From positions 240,822 to 304,821 of the forward strand of contig NZ_BKAJ01000004.1 of the NCBI RefSeq assembly GCF_007992495.1: a stretch of 64,000 nucleotides of DNA. The letters run 5' to 3'. The position numbers and the translations under genes are program-made. Source of the DNA: Reyranella soli (GTDB taxonomy: Bacteria; Pseudomonadota; Alphaproteobacteria; Reyranellales; Reyranellaceae). Shown one piece after another: positions 1 through 8,603 of this stretch (position 1 is its first letter; each line of letters opens with the position of its first letter). A model generated the notes under the pieces. That model made no database searches and was not told where the DNA came from. It worked only from the letters and a program-made list of their open reading frames with translations.

Positions 1-56
1 GCATGGCGGCTCCGTCGAGGTTTGGCTCAGCCTACCGCGAATACCCCGCAACCGTC

Positions 57-130
57 ATCCCGAGCGTAGTCGAGGGACCTCTTCATGCAGCGCCTGCCAC
101 GTGAGGAGATCCCTCGCTTCGCTCGGGATG
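57..130. repeat. imperfect inverted repeat, CCCGAGCG...CGCTCGGG family
   Basis: The left part reads ATCCCGAGCGTAGTCGAGGG and the right part CCCTCGCTTCGCTCGGGAT, so the ends pair as a long imperfect hairpin around a short unique centre. It differs in sequence from the GGGAGCGCGGGCC palindromes found elsewhere here and has no coding potential I would trust. It is probably a dispersed intergenic repeat; only this copy was seen in the window. Confidence 0.6.
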
Positions 131-157
131 GATTGATCGCACTTCGTGCGATCAATC
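131..157. terminator. perfect hairpin at the 3' end of the first Bug gene
   Basis: GATTGATCGCAC and GTGCGATCAATC are perfect 12-base arms around a TTC loop. The TGA stop of the minus-strand receptor gene lies inside the right arm. There is no T-run on either side, so this is a candidate stem for 3'-end protection or attenuated termination, not a textbook intrinsic terminator. Confidence 0.45.
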
Positions 158-1147
158 CACCTTGGCGCCCGATGCCTTGATGATCGGCGCGAGATCCTGC
201 TCCTGCTTGCGGCGGAACGCGGCGGTGTCCGCCGGGCTCATCCAACTCGTCGTCGCGGCTTGCTGGATGAACGTCTTCTTCAGGTTCTCGCTCTCCAGGG
301 CCTTCTTGGTCAGCGCCGCGGCCTTCTCAACCATAGCCGGCGGCAGGCCGGCCGGGCCGCACAGGCCGCCCCACGAGGTGATGTTGAAGCCGGGATAGAA
401 CTCCGACATGGTCGGCAGTTCTGGCGCGGCAGGATGGCGTTCAGCCGACGTGACGGCGAGCGCTTTCACCTTGCCCGCCTTGTACTGGGCGAGCGGCGTG
501 GAGATGTTGTCGTACATCATATCGAGCTGGCCCGAGAGCATGTCCTGCATCGCCGGCGCACCGCCGCGATAAGGCACATGCTGCATGTCGAGACCGGCGC
601 GATTTTTCAGCATCTCGCCGCAGAGATGCGGGCTGGTGCCCGATCCGCCAGAACCGAAGAAGTATTTGCCGGGACTGGCCTTCACCATCGCGACCAGCTC
701 GGGCACCGAGTTCGGCGGCAGGGAAAGCTTGGTGACGAAGATGTTGGGCACCCCCCACAGCATGCTGATGGGCGTAAAATCCTTCTCGGCATCGAACGGC
801 AGCTTGGCGTAGAGCGTCGGCGAGATCGCGTGACTGGCGATGCTGTAGAGGCCGACCGTGTAGCCGTCGGGCGCCGACTTGGCGATGACGTCGGCGCCGA
901 CATTGCCGCCTGAGCCGCTGCGATTCTCGACGATGAACTGCTGGCCGGTGAGCTCGCTCAGTTCCTGGCAGACGATGCGCGACAGCACGTCGGTGGTGGC
1001 GCCGGCCGGGAAAAGGTTGACGTAGCGCACTGACTTGGTGGGCCAGTCGGCATTCGCCCGGGCAATACCCGAGGCGAGCATCGGGGACGCAAGAACGCCG
1101 CCTGCGGCGGCGAGTACGCGACGACGAGGCAAGAGTACGCGGACCAT
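152..1147 (-). CDS. tripartite tricarboxylate transporter substrate-binding protein (Bug family)
   Basis: A 331-residue periplasmic solute receptor. The N-terminus (PRRRVLAAAGG and a hydrophobic stretch to about residue 30) looks like a twin-arginine-type export signal. The mature part has the family hallmarks: WPTKSVRYV near the start, ENRSGSGGNVGAD around residue 78, a DGYT motif and the HVPYRGGAPA stretch. Bug proteins bind carboxylates or related small acids and normally feed TctA/TctB permeases. No tctA or tctB is nearby, so the substrate and partner are unknown. A strong AGGGAGG ribosome site precedes the start. It is divergent from the CocE-type hydrolase gene. Confidence 0.9.
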   Translation of the reverse strand: MVRVLLPRRRVLAAAGGVLASPMLASGIARANADWPTKSVRYVNLFPAGATTDVLSRIVCQELSELTGQQFIVENRSGSGGNVGADVIAKSAPDGYTVGLYSIASHAISPTLYAKLPFDAEKDFTPISMLWGVPNIFVTKLSLPPNSVPELVAMVKASPGKYFFGSGGSGTSPHLCGEMLKNRAGLDMQHVPYRGGAPAMQDMLSGQLDMMYDNISTPLAQYKAGKVKALAVTSAERHPAAPELPTMSEFYPGFNITSWGGLCGPAGLPPAMVEKAAALTKKALESENLKKTFIQQAATTSWMSPADTAAFRRKQEQDLAPIIKASGAKVD

Positions 1148-1221
1148 ACCAACACCTCCCTGGATATTTTTTGATTGGCGCTATCCTATACTGCAAATGC
1201 CCCTGAATGAAAGGAACGACG

Positions 1222-3042
1222 ATGCCGGATCGTGACGACCTAGGCTCGGCCTGGAAGGTGCCGCCGAGCCGCTACCTCGCCGATCGTCCGGCTGAGCACC
1301 GCGTCGGCGCGCCAAGCTCGGTCTACGTGACCATGGCCGATGGCTGCCGGCTCGCCGTCGACGTCATGCTGCCCGATGGCGATGCCTCCAAACGCTGGCC
1401 GACGGTGCTGATCCTCACGCCCTACGTGCGCCGCTTCCAGCTCACCGCCGGCAGTAATGTCGAGCCGTCCCCCAACAGCTACAAGTACCGCGACATGTTC
1501 GTGCCGCGTGGCTATGCGGTGGTGGTGGTCGATGCGCGCGGCACGGGAGCGAGCTTCGGCACACGCGATTCCTTCAGGAGCCCGCGCGAGCGCGCCGATT
1601 ACAAGGAAATCGCCGATTGGATCGTCGCCCAGTCGTGGAGCGACGGATGCATCGGCGCCACCGGCATCTCCTATCTCGGCGCGGCCTGCGATTTCCTGGC
1701 CAGCACCGGCCACAAGGCGGTGAAGGCGATCGCGCCGCTGTTCGCGGTATGGGACACCTGGGCCGACAACTATTATCCCGGCGGCATGCTGATCAAGCGG
1801 CTGGCGCTGGTCTATGACGAGCTGATGCTGGCGCTCGATCACGATCGGCGCGATCTCAGGGCGAAGTTCAGCTACTTCGCCGATCCTGCGCTGCAGGGGC
1901 CGATGCCGGTCGACGACGACAAGGACGGCTCGCTGGCGCGCCAGGCGGTGAAGGAGCATCTCGCGAACTTCCGCATGCCCGACTTCATGAACGAGTTCAA
2001 ATTCCGCGACGATACGCTGGCCTACGATCCGTCCTTCAGCAGCGCTTCGTTCAGTCCCTACAACTATCTCGACCAGATCCCGAAGGACGTCGCGGTCTAC
2101 GCCATTTCCGGCTGGATGGACGGCGCGGGCTACGCCAACGGCACGCTGTCGCGTTACCTCACGCTGCCCAACGCCCACCGGCGCATCATGCTGGGGCCGT
2201 GGGACCATGGCGCGCGCGTCAACGTCTCGCCGTGGCGGACCAGGGTCGAGCCGGAACTGCCGGTGCTTGGCGAGGTGCTGCGCTTCTTCGACCAGCATCT
2301 TGCCGGCCGCGAGACCGGCCTTCTGGACGAGGCGCCCATCCATTACTTCGCCATGCATGCCGAGGAGTGGCGGGCGGCCGAGAGCTGGCCGCCGGTCAAG
2401 GGAAGCCGGCAGTTCTTCACCGCGCCCGACCAGCGGCTGGCCAAGTCGCCGTCGGAGAAAGCCACGCCGACGGCGTACCAGTCTGACTTCTCTGTCGGCA
2501 GCGGTGCGCAGACGCGTTACGAGCGCATCGCCGGCATCGACGCCACCGCCTACTACGCCGACTGGACTGAGCGCGAGAGCAAGCTGCTGTCCTTCACCAG
2601 CGAGCCGCTGGCGGCGCCTCTCGAGATCGCGGGCCATCCGGTGGTGTCGCTGTGGCTTGCGTCCAGCGAGCCCGATGCCGCGGTGTTCGTCTATCTCTCC
2701 GAAGTCGAGACCGACGGCACGGCGCGCTACGTCACCGAAGGGCTGCTGCGCGCCATCCATCGTGTCGAAGCGTCCGCGCCCAGGAACTACAAGACGACCT
2801 GGCCGTGGCGCACTTTCGCGCGCAAGGATGCCAAGCCGATGCCGGTAGGTGTCCCGCAGCTCCTGCGCTTCGCCCTGCTGCCGACGGCTTGGCGCTTCGC
2901 CCCCGGCAGCCGTATCCGGTTGTCGGTCGCGGGCGGCGATGGCGACCATTTCGTTCAGACGCCACACGGCCGGCCGCCGCTGCTGACCGTCATGAGCGGG
3001 GCTGAGCAGGCGACCCGTCTCGACCTTCCAACCGACGCATAA
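1222..3042 (+). CDS. CocE/NonD family hydrolase (X-Pro dipeptidyl-peptidase-like)
   Basis: A 606-residue cytoplasmic alpha/beta hydrolase of the cocaine esterase / X-Pro dipeptidyl-peptidase family, which cleaves acyl, ester or amide bonds. The nucleophile Ser lies in GISYLG (about residue 150). GWMDGAG and GPWDHG supply the likely catalytic Asp and His. The C-terminal jelly-roll domain (about 400-606) is present, so the length is normal. I take the ATG at 1222 because AAAGGA sits about 8 bases upstream; an in-frame ATG five codons earlier lacks a good site. It is followed after 14 bases by a small membrane protein gene. The substrate cannot be inferred. Confidence 0.88.
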   Translation: MPDRDDLGSAWKVPPSRYLADRPAEHRVGAPSSVYVTMADGCRLAVDVMLPDGDASKRWPTVLILTPYVRRFQLTAGSNVEPSPNSYKYRDMFVPRGYAVVVVDARGTGASFGTRDSFRSPRERADYKEIADWIVAQSWSDGCIGATGISYLGAACDFLASTGHKAVKAIAPLFAVWDTWADNYYPGGMLIKRLALVYDELMLALDHDRRDLRAKFSYFADPALQGPMPVDDDKDGSLARQAVKEHLANFRMPDFMNEFKFRDDTLAYDPSFSSASFSPYNYLDQIPKDVAVYAISGWMDGAGYANGTLSRYLTLPNAHRRIMLGPWDHGARVNVSPWRTRVEPELPVLGEVLRFFDQHLAGRETGLLDEAPIHYFAMHAEEWRAAESWPPVKGSRQFFTAPDQRLAKSPSEKATPTAYQSDFSVGSGAQTRYERIAGIDATAYYADWTERESKLLSFTSEPLAAPLEIAGHPVVSLWLASSEPDAAVFVYLSEVETDGTARYVTEGLLRAIHRVEASAPRNYKTTWPWRTFARKDAKPMPVGVPQLLRFALLPTAWRFAPGSRIRLSVAGGDGDHFVQTPHGRPPLLTVMSGAEQATRLDLPTDA

Positions 3043-3056
3043 GAGAGAGGCTAGCG

Positions 3057-3623
3057 ATGCGCAGCCCGTTATGGTTCGTGGTCGCCGGCTTGATCGCGCT
3101 GGCGGGCTTCGCCGGTGCGCTGTTCTACGTGATGCCGCGGCTCAGCGCCGCCGACTCGGCGATGATCCGCGTCGTCGTGCCGGGCAACGCCGTGCTGACG
3201 CTCGACAAGGCCGGCCGCTACACGATCTATCATGAGACAAGGAGCATGGTGGATGGCCGCTACTACGCATCCGGGACAGTGAGCGGGCTGCGGCTCGGCC
3301 TCACCGACGAGGCGACACGCGAGCCGGTCACGCTTACCGGGCCAGCCATGCAGTCCAGTTACAAGATCGGTAACAGGAGCGGCACTTCGATCTATGCCTT
3401 CACGATCGACCGTCCGGGTCGATATCGGCTGGCGGCCGACCTGGCCGGTGGCCGCAACGAACCCAAGGCGGTGCTGGCCATCGAGCAGGGCATGCTCGGC
3501 GGGATGTTCAGCCTGATCGTCGGCGCCATAGCCATTGCCTTTGCCGGCTTCGGCGTCGCCGGCGCCCTTGTGCTGGTGGTCCTGTGGCGGCGCTCGAAAG
3601 CTGTGGCACCGCGTGCCTCCTGA
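3057..3623 (+). CDS. hypothetical membrane protein with extracytoplasmic middle domain
   Basis: A 188-residue protein with a transmembrane segment at residues 5-27 and a second one at about 150-176 followed by WRRSK. The stretch between them (about 30-145) is predicted to face the periplasm and is rich in beta-type sequence (LTLDKAGRYTIYHE and DRPGRYRLA look like two related strands). A purine-rich AGAGAGAGGC site precedes the ATG. It lies 14 bases after the CocE-type gene and is probably cotranscribed. I recognise no family. Confidence 0.75.
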   Translation: MRSPLWFVVAGLIALAGFAGALFYVMPRLSAADSAMIRVVVPGNAVLTLDKAGRYTIYHETRSMVDGRYYASGTVSGLRLGLTDEATREPVTLTGPAMQSSYKIGNRSGTSIYAFTIDRPGRYRLAADLAGGRNEPKAVLAIEQGMLGGMFSLIVGAIAIAFAGFGVAGALVLVVLWRRSKAVAPRAS

Positions 3624-3758
3624 TTTCCTCCCGACACCTTTGTCGTTCTCCCGACCTTTTTGGCGGCCGTTGACTGCAACATTACGGCAACCTGCACGGA
3701 CACGCGAGCGGTGGCCACAATCAAAGCGCGCCGCTAAGCTGGGCGAAATTGGGGGCAT

Positions 3759-4733
3759 GTGATCGTTCTTTCGCGACGCGCCACGATCATGGGATTGACG
3801 GCAGCTGGTGTGACCGATGCTGCGCGCGCAGCCGGCTGGCCCGACAAGACCATCGCCATGATCGTGCCCTATCCGGCGGGCGGCGGCTCGGACACCTTCG
3901 CCCGCCCGGTCGCCGCGGCGATGGCCGATCTCTTGAAGCAGTCGATCGTGATCGACAACAAGAGCGGCGCCGGAGGGACCGTCGGCACGGCTGTGGCCGC
4001 CCGCGCGCCTGCCGACGGCTACACCTTGCTGTTGGGCGACACCGGGCTCACCTACGCATCGGAGGTTTATGCCAAGACCGGCTTCGATTTCGATCGCGAC
4101 TTCGTGCCGATCAGCGCGGTTGCTCGCGTGCCCTATGTGCTGGTCGTCAATCCGGCCAAGCTGAACGTCGCCACACTCGCAGACTTCATCGCGGCGGCGA
4201 AGAAGGCGCCCAGCGGCATCGACGTCGGCTCGGCGGGTCTCGGCTCTGTCACGCATCTGGCAATCGGCCTGTTCGAGGAGAAGACGGGCACCAGGCTGAA
4301 CGACGCGCCCTATCGCGGCGGCGCGCCGATGCTGCAGGACCTGCTGGCCGGCCAGGTCGCCGCCGCGTTCGTCGTGGCGGGCGCCATCGCCCCGCACGTG
4401 AAGGCGGGCAAGTTGCGCGCGCTCGGCGTCGCCAGCCGTCGCCGCGAACCCTTGCTCCCCGACGTGCCGACCATGGACGAGGCGGGTCTGCCGGATTTCC
4501 GCGCCACCATCTGGTTCGGCCTGTTCGCACCGAGGAAGACACCCGACGCCATCCTCGATCGCCTGCACGCCGCGACGCAGGCCGCGCTCGAGGGGGAGAA
4601 GATCAAGGCGATGTGGATCGAGCAGGGCGCCCGGGTCGAACCGGAAAGCCGTGCCGACTTCGCCCGCTTCGTCGCCGCTGACAGCGAGCGCTGGAGCCGC
4701 ATCGCCAAGGCCGCCAACATCAAGATGGAGTAA
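3759..4733 (+). CDS. tripartite tricarboxylate transporter substrate-binding protein (Bug family)
   Basis: A 324-residue Bug-type periplasmic receptor. The GTG at 3759 follows a GGGGG site. The leader LSRRATIMGL with a hydrophobic stretch ending near AARAAG (about residue 26) resembles a Tat signal. Family motifs include WPDKTIAMIVPYPAGGGSD, DNKSGAGGTVGT, DGYTLLLGD and APYRGGAPM. The next gene starts 3 bases after its stop and encodes a paralog, so the two are a tandem duplicated pair expressed together. No TctA/B membrane subunits are present in the window. Confidence 0.9.
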   Translation: MIVLSRRATIMGLTAAGVTDAARAAGWPDKTIAMIVPYPAGGGSDTFARPVAAAMADLLKQSIVIDNKSGAGGTVGTAVAARAPADGYTLLLGDTGLTYASEVYAKTGFDFDRDFVPISAVARVPYVLVVNPAKLNVATLADFIAAAKKAPSGIDVGSAGLGSVTHLAIGLFEEKTGTRLNDAPYRGGAPMLQDLLAGQVAAAFVVAGAIAPHVKAGKLRALGVASRRREPLLPDVPTMDEAGLPDFRATIWFGLFAPRKTPDAILDRLHAATQAALEGEKIKAMWIEQGARVEPESRADFARFVAADSERWSRIAKAANIKME

Positions 4734-4736
4734 CGC

Positions 4737-5720
4737 GTGATCCTTCTTCGTCGAACCGCGCTGGCCGGTGTTTTTGCCGGCGGCGTGACGGGCCTCATGA
4801 CCGCCCCCGCTCGTGCCGCCGACTTCCCGTCGCGTCAGATGAACTGGATCGTGCCGTTCCCGCCCGGCGGTTCCAACGACATCTTCACCCGGCCGGTCGC
4901 GGCCTTCGTCGGCGAACGCCTGGGCCAGCCGGTCGTGGTCGAGAACCGCGGCGGCGCCGGCGGCACGATCGGCGGCATGACGGCGGCGCGCTCGAAGCCC
5001 GACGGCTGCACGCTGCTGGTGGTCAATCCCAGCCTGACCTTCGCCTCGATCGTCTATGCCGAATCGGGCTTCGACCTGATGCGCGACTTCGCGCCGGTGT
5101 CGGGCTTGGCCCAGGTGCCGGTGGCGCTGGTCGTCAACCCTTCGAAGATCGACGCCAAGGATCTGGCAAGCTTTCTCGCGCTGGCGCGCAAGTCTCCGGG
5201 AGCGATCAACATCGGCTCGTCCGGCCTCGGCACGATCCCGCATCTCGCCATCGTGCTTCTGCAACAGCGGACAGGCATCCAGCTCACGCACGTGCCCTAT
5301 CGCGGCGGCGGACCGGCGCTGCAGGACATGATGGCCGGACAGATCGACGCGACTTTCGCGCCGCTCAGCACCGTCGCGTCCTACGTGCAGTCCGGCCGCC
5401 TGCGCGCGCTGGCCGTCGCGGCGCCCAAGCGCGAGCCTGTGCTGCCCGACGTGCCGACTTTCGCCCAGGCAGGCGTGGCCGATTTCAATGTCAGCACTTG
5501 GTACGGCCTGTTCGCGCCCGAGGCGACGCCGGCTGCGATCCTCGACACGCTGCATGGCGCTGTGCAGGCGGCGCTCGCCGATCCCAGTGTGAAGCACATC
5601 TGGGCCGAGCAGGGCGCCGAGCCCGATCTGCAGAGCCGCGCCGCTTTCACCGACTTCGTGAACCACGAGGTCGAGCGCTGGACCCGGATCGCGAAGACGG
5701 TCGGGCTGCCCATGGAATGA
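4737..5720 (+). CDS. tripartite tricarboxylate transporter substrate-binding protein (Bug family), tandem paralog
   Basis: A 327-residue Bug-type receptor starting at GTG 4737, directly behind its paralog. It has a signal peptide to about residue 27 (ending TAPARAADF), VPFPPGGSNDIF, ENRGGAGGTIGG and HVPYRGGGPA. The usual DGYT motif reads DGCT here, placing a cysteine where most relatives have tyrosine; this may change ligand contacts. It converges with the SDR gene 12 bases away. It probably binds a small organic acid. Confidence 0.9.
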   Translation: MILLRRTALAGVFAGGVTGLMTAPARAADFPSRQMNWIVPFPPGGSNDIFTRPVAAFVGERLGQPVVVENRGGAGGTIGGMTAARSKPDGCTLLVVNPSLTFASIVYAESGFDLMRDFAPVSGLAQVPVALVVNPSKIDAKDLASFLALARKSPGAINIGSSGLGTIPHLAIVLLQQRTGIQLTHVPYRGGGPALQDMMAGQIDATFAPLSTVASYVQSGRLRALAVAAPKREPVLPDVPTFAQAGVADFNVSTWYGLFAPEATPAAILDTLHGAVQAALADPSVKHIWAEQGAEPDLQSRAAFTDFVNHEVERWTRIAKTVGLPME

Positions 5721-5732
5721 TGCCGGGGCGCG

Positions 5733-6479
5733 TCAGGTCGCTCCGCCGCCGTTCACCTGGATCATCTGGCCGTTGATGTAGCCGCCCGCCTCCGACACCA
5801 GCAGCCGAGCCGCAGCGGCGACCTCGGCCGGCTTGCCCATGCGGCCGAGCGGCACGCGGCTGATCGACTGCGCGCGGGCCTGGGCCGACGCGTTCTTCTC
5901 CTCGGTATCCGGTGCTATGGGGCCGGGGGAGATGGTGTTGACCGTGATGTTCTTCGGCCCGAACTCCATGGCCAGAGCCTTGGTCAGGCCCCACACGCCG
6001 TGCTTGGCGACCGACACCGGCGTGCGGCCGGCATGGCCGTGGATGGCGTTCATGCCCGCGAAATTGACGATGCGGCCCCAGCCTTTCTGCACCATGCCGG
6101 GCAGGCAGGCGCGCGCGAGCCACACCGCGGCGTCGAGGTCGACCGAAATAACCCGTCGCCATTCGGCCTCGGTCATTTCGAGGAACGGCTTGTTGGGTCG
6201 CAGCGCCGCATTGTTCAGCAGCGCGTCGACCGCGCCGAAGCGCTTGATCGCCTCGCCCGCGATGCGCTGGCAATCCTCGGCCTTGCCGACATCGCCCATG
6301 ACCACCAGCGTCTCAGCGCCGAGCTTCTCGGCCTCCTTGGCGACGCTCTCGCAGGCGGCGCGGTCGCTCGAGCCGTTGAGCACGATGTTGAAGCCGTCCT
6401 CGGCCAAGCCCAGCACGCAGGCGCGACCGATGTTGCGGCCCGCGCCGGTGATCAGCGCGGCCTTCCTCGCATGAGCCAT
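5733..6479 (-). CDS. SDR-family protein lacking the canonical catalytic Ser and Tyr
   Basis: A 248-residue short-chain dehydrogenase/reductase fold. The nucleotide-binding motif TGAGRNIG (11-18), the LNNAA motif (88-92) and the C-terminal GQMIQVNGG are present. In FabG-type enzymes the active site is Ser-x12-Tyr-x3-Lys. Here the lysine is K159, but the tyrosine position is V155 (PVSVAKHG) and the serine position is G142 (NFAGMNA). It is therefore doubtful that it catalyses ordinary hydride transfer. Its start codon overlaps the stop of the CoA-transferase gene by one base (TGATG), so the two are translationally coupled. It may be a non-reducing or structural SDR in an acyl-CoA pathway. Confidence 0.88.
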   Translation of the reverse strand: MAHARKAALITGAGRNIGRACVLGLAEDGFNIVLNGSSDRAACESVAKEAEKLGAETLVVMGDVGKAEDCQRIAGEAIKRFGAVDALLNNAALRPNKPFLEMTEAEWRRVISVDLDAAVWLARACLPGMVQKGWGRIVNFAGMNAIHGHAGRTPVSVAKHGVWGLTKALAMEFGPKNITVNTISPGPIAPDTEEKNASAQARAQSISRVPLGRMGKPAEVAAAARLLVSEAGGYINGQMIQVNGGGAT

Positions 6480-7660
6480 CAGATGACGCCGGCCGTCTTG
6501 AGGGCAGCGATCGCCTTGCCGTCATAGCCCAGGCCCGTCAGCACCTCCTCGGTGTGCTCGCCGAGATCGGGCGTGGGCTTCAGCTCCTTGGGCTGCGGCG
6601 CGTCCGACAGGTTGATCGGCTGGCCGACCACCTTGATGTCGCCGAGCTTGGGATGCTTGACCGCTCGGGCGATGCCGAGGTGCTTCACCTGCGGCTCGGC
6701 GAAGGTCTGGTCGATGGTGTTGATCGGCCCGCACGGCACGCCGGCCTTGTTCATGGCTTCCAGCCAGTGGGCCGAAGGCTTGGTCCGGGTGATCGCGGCG
6801 ATGCGTTCGTTCACGGCCTTGCGGTTCTGTGAGCGCAATGGTCCCGTCAGATGCTCGGGATGGTCTATGAGCTCCGGCGCGCCCAGGGCCTTGGCGCAGC
6901 GCTGCCACAGGTTCTGGCCGGAGGCGGCGATGTTGATGTGACCGTCGGCCGTCGGGAACACACCGGTCGGGATGCCCGTGGGATGATCGTTGCCGGCCTG
7001 CTTGGGCACCTCACCCTTGATCAGCCAGCGCGAAGCCTGGAAGTCGAGCATGAAGATCTGCGCTTCGATCAGCGAGGTATGGACCCATTGGCCCTTGCCG
7101 GTGCGCTCGCGATTGTAGAGGGCGAGGATGATGCCCTGGGCCAGCAGCAGGCCCGAGGTGAGGTCGGCGATGGGAATGCCGACGCGCATCGGTCCGCGGC
7201 CGGGCTCGCCGGTGATCGACATCAGGCCGCCCATGCCCTGCGCGATCTGGTCGACGCCGGGACGCGCCGCGTCGGGGCCGCTCTGGCCGAAGCCCGCGAT
7301 CGAGCCGTAGACGATGCGCGGGTTGATCTTGGCCACCGTGTCGTAGTCGACCTTGAGCCGATGCTTCACGTCGGAGCGGTAGTTCTCGACGATGACGTCG
7401 GCCTTCTCGGCGAGCTTCATGAAGATCGCATGGCCCTCTGGAGTCTTGAGGTTCAGCGTCATCGCCTTCTTGTTGCGATGCAGGTTCTGAAAGTCGAAGC
7501 CGTGGCGCGAACCACCCGTGGCGTCGGTGCCCTCGCTGGCCGGGGCCTCGATCTTGATGACATGCGCGCCCCAGTCGGCGAGCTGGCGCACCGCGGTCGG
7601 ACCGGCGCGGTGCGCCGTCAGGTCAAGGACGGAGATATGGGACAAAGGCAGGGTGGTCAT
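6479..7660 (-). CDS. CaiB/BaiF family CoA-transferase
   Basis: A 393-residue class III (formyl-CoA transferase type) CoA-transferase. These enzymes form interlocked dimers and move CoA between carboxylic acids. The N-terminus LSHISVLDLTAHRAGP, the LNLKTPEG segment, and PGVDQIAQGMGG carrying the likely nucleophilic Asp (about D137) are all typical, as is the length. It lies in a minus-strand operon downstream of an enoyl-CoA hydratase-like gene and overlaps the SDR gene, suggesting activation and processing of an organic acid. A palindromic repeat occupies the gap to the upstream gene. The substrate is unknown. Confidence 0.92.
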   Translation of the reverse strand: MTTLPLSHISVLDLTAHRAGPTAVRQLADWGAHVIKIEAPASEGTDATGGSRHGFDFQNLHRNKKAMTLNLKTPEGHAIFMKLAEKADVIVENYRSDVKHRLKVDYDTVAKINPRIVYGSIAGFGQSGPDAARPGVDQIAQGMGGLMSITGEPGRGPMRVGIPIADLTSGLLLAQGIILALYNRERTGKGQWVHTSLIEAQIFMLDFQASRWLIKGEVPKQAGNDHPTGIPTGVFPTADGHINIAASGQNLWQRCAKALGAPELIDHPEHLTGPLRSQNRKAVNERIAAITRTKPSAHWLEAMNKAGVPCGPINTIDQTFAEPQVKHLGIARAVKHPKLGDIKVVGQPINLSDAPQPKELKPTPDLGEHTEEVLTGLGYDGKAIAALKTAGVI

Positions 7661-7672
7661 GGTGTTTCCTCT

Positions 7673-7733
7673 GGGAGCGCGGGCCTCCGGCCCGCATTAT
7701 GAGAATAAGCGGGCCGGAGGCCCGCGGTCCGGA
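7673..7733. repeat. GC-rich palindromic element (GGGAGCGCGGGCC type)
   Basis: The left unit GGGAGCGCGGGCCTCCGGCC and the right unit GCGGGCCGGAGGCCCGCGG are mutual inverted repeats, each itself palindromic, joined by ATTATGAGAATAA. It sits between the enoyl-CoA hydratase-like gene and the CoA-transferase gene of the same operon, so transcripts would carry a strong double stem. Related copies are at 11788, 18846, 30401 and 63964. Confidence 0.85.
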
Positions 7734-7736
7734 AGA

Positions 7737-8525
7737 CTAACGTCCTTTGAAAGCCGGCTTCCGCTTCTCCATGAAGGCGCGGCGGCCTTCCTTGAAATCC
7801 TCGCTGTCGAAGCAGGCCTTGGCCATGACGTCGAGCTTCTTGTGGTCCTGCTGGGATTCCGGCTTGGCGATCTCGCGTGCGGCGGCCTTGGCGAGGGCAA
7901 TGGTGAGCGGCGCGTTCTGGGCGATGGCGCCGGTGATGTTGTTGATCATCGAGTCGAGTTCGGCATCGGGCGCCACGCCGTTCACCAGGCCCATCTCGTA
8001 GGCTTCTTCCGCCGAATATTGCTTGGCGGTGAACAGGAACTCCATCGAGCGCGACAGGCCGATGATGCGCGACAGCCGCTCGATGCGCAGGAAGCCGTAG
8101 CCCAGGCCGAGCTTGGCCGCGGGCACGCCGAAGCGCGCGCCTTCGTTGCAGTAGCGCAGGTCGCAGCAGGCGGCGAGATTCATGCCGCCGCCGATGCAAT
8201 AGCCGGTGATCTTGGCGATGGTCGGCTTGGGAAAATCGTAGAGCGCCTCGTAGCCTTCCTTGGAGATCGCGTCGTAGCGGACCTGCGCCTCGGCGTTGGC
8301 GCGCTCGGTCTCGAACTTGGAGATATCGGCGCCGGATACGAAGGCCTTGCCACCGGCGCCGCTCACCACGACGCAGCGTACCTCGGGGTCCTTGGCGTAG
8401 TCCTTCAGGAGGCCGACGAAGCCGTCCCACATGTCGAGCGACACGGCATTCAACTTGGCCGGATTGTTGAACACGACATGGCCGACAGCGCCCTCGCGCC
8501 GTCCGTAGATTTTCTGTTCCTGCAT
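7737..8525 (-). CDS. enoyl-CoA hydratase/isomerase family protein lacking both hydratase glutamates
   Basis: A 262-residue crotonase-fold protein. The oxyanion-hole region VSGADISKF (about 63-71) and the GGGMNLAACCDL stretch (112-123) are clear. In rat enoyl-CoA hydratase the two catalytic glutamates are in GGGCEL and PEILLG; here the equivalent positions are N116 and A136 (VPAAKLG). A hydratase reaction is therefore unlikely; isomerase, decarboxylase, hydrolase or lyase chemistry on a CoA thioester is more plausible. First gene of the operon with the CaiB-type transferase and the SDR-like protein. Confidence 0.9.
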   Translation of the reverse strand: MQEQKIYGRREGAVGHVVFNNPAKLNAVSLDMWDGFVGLLKDYAKDPEVRCVVVSGAGGKAFVSGADISKFETERANAEAQVRYDAISKEGYEALYDFPKPTIAKITGYCIGGGMNLAACCDLRYCNEGARFGVPAAKLGLGYGFLRIERLSRIIGLSRSMEFLFTAKQYSAEEAYEMGLVNGVAPDAELDSMINNITGAIAQNAPLTIALAKAAAREIAKPESQQDHKKLDVMAKACFDSEDFKEGRRAFMEKRKPAFKGR

Positions 8526-8603
8526 TTGACCGATCCTTCAGATGTGGCCGGCAATATAGCGCGCGTCCGGCGATTTGAATAAGGTGTGCGACAGGGAGGA
8601 AAC

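Noticed and set aside
131..157. Confident intrinsic terminator
   Set aside because: The stem is perfect but no T-run follows on either strand; kept only as a low-confidence entry.
1187..1192. TATACT as a -10 box for the CocE-type gene
   Set aside because: No matching -35 at 16-18 bases; TTGATT is only 10 bases away.
3069..5666. 865-codon open frame on the minus strand across two Bug genes
   Set aside because: It is antisense to three clearly recognisable plus-strand genes and its translation is Arg/Ala/Gly/His-rich shadow sequence with no domain.
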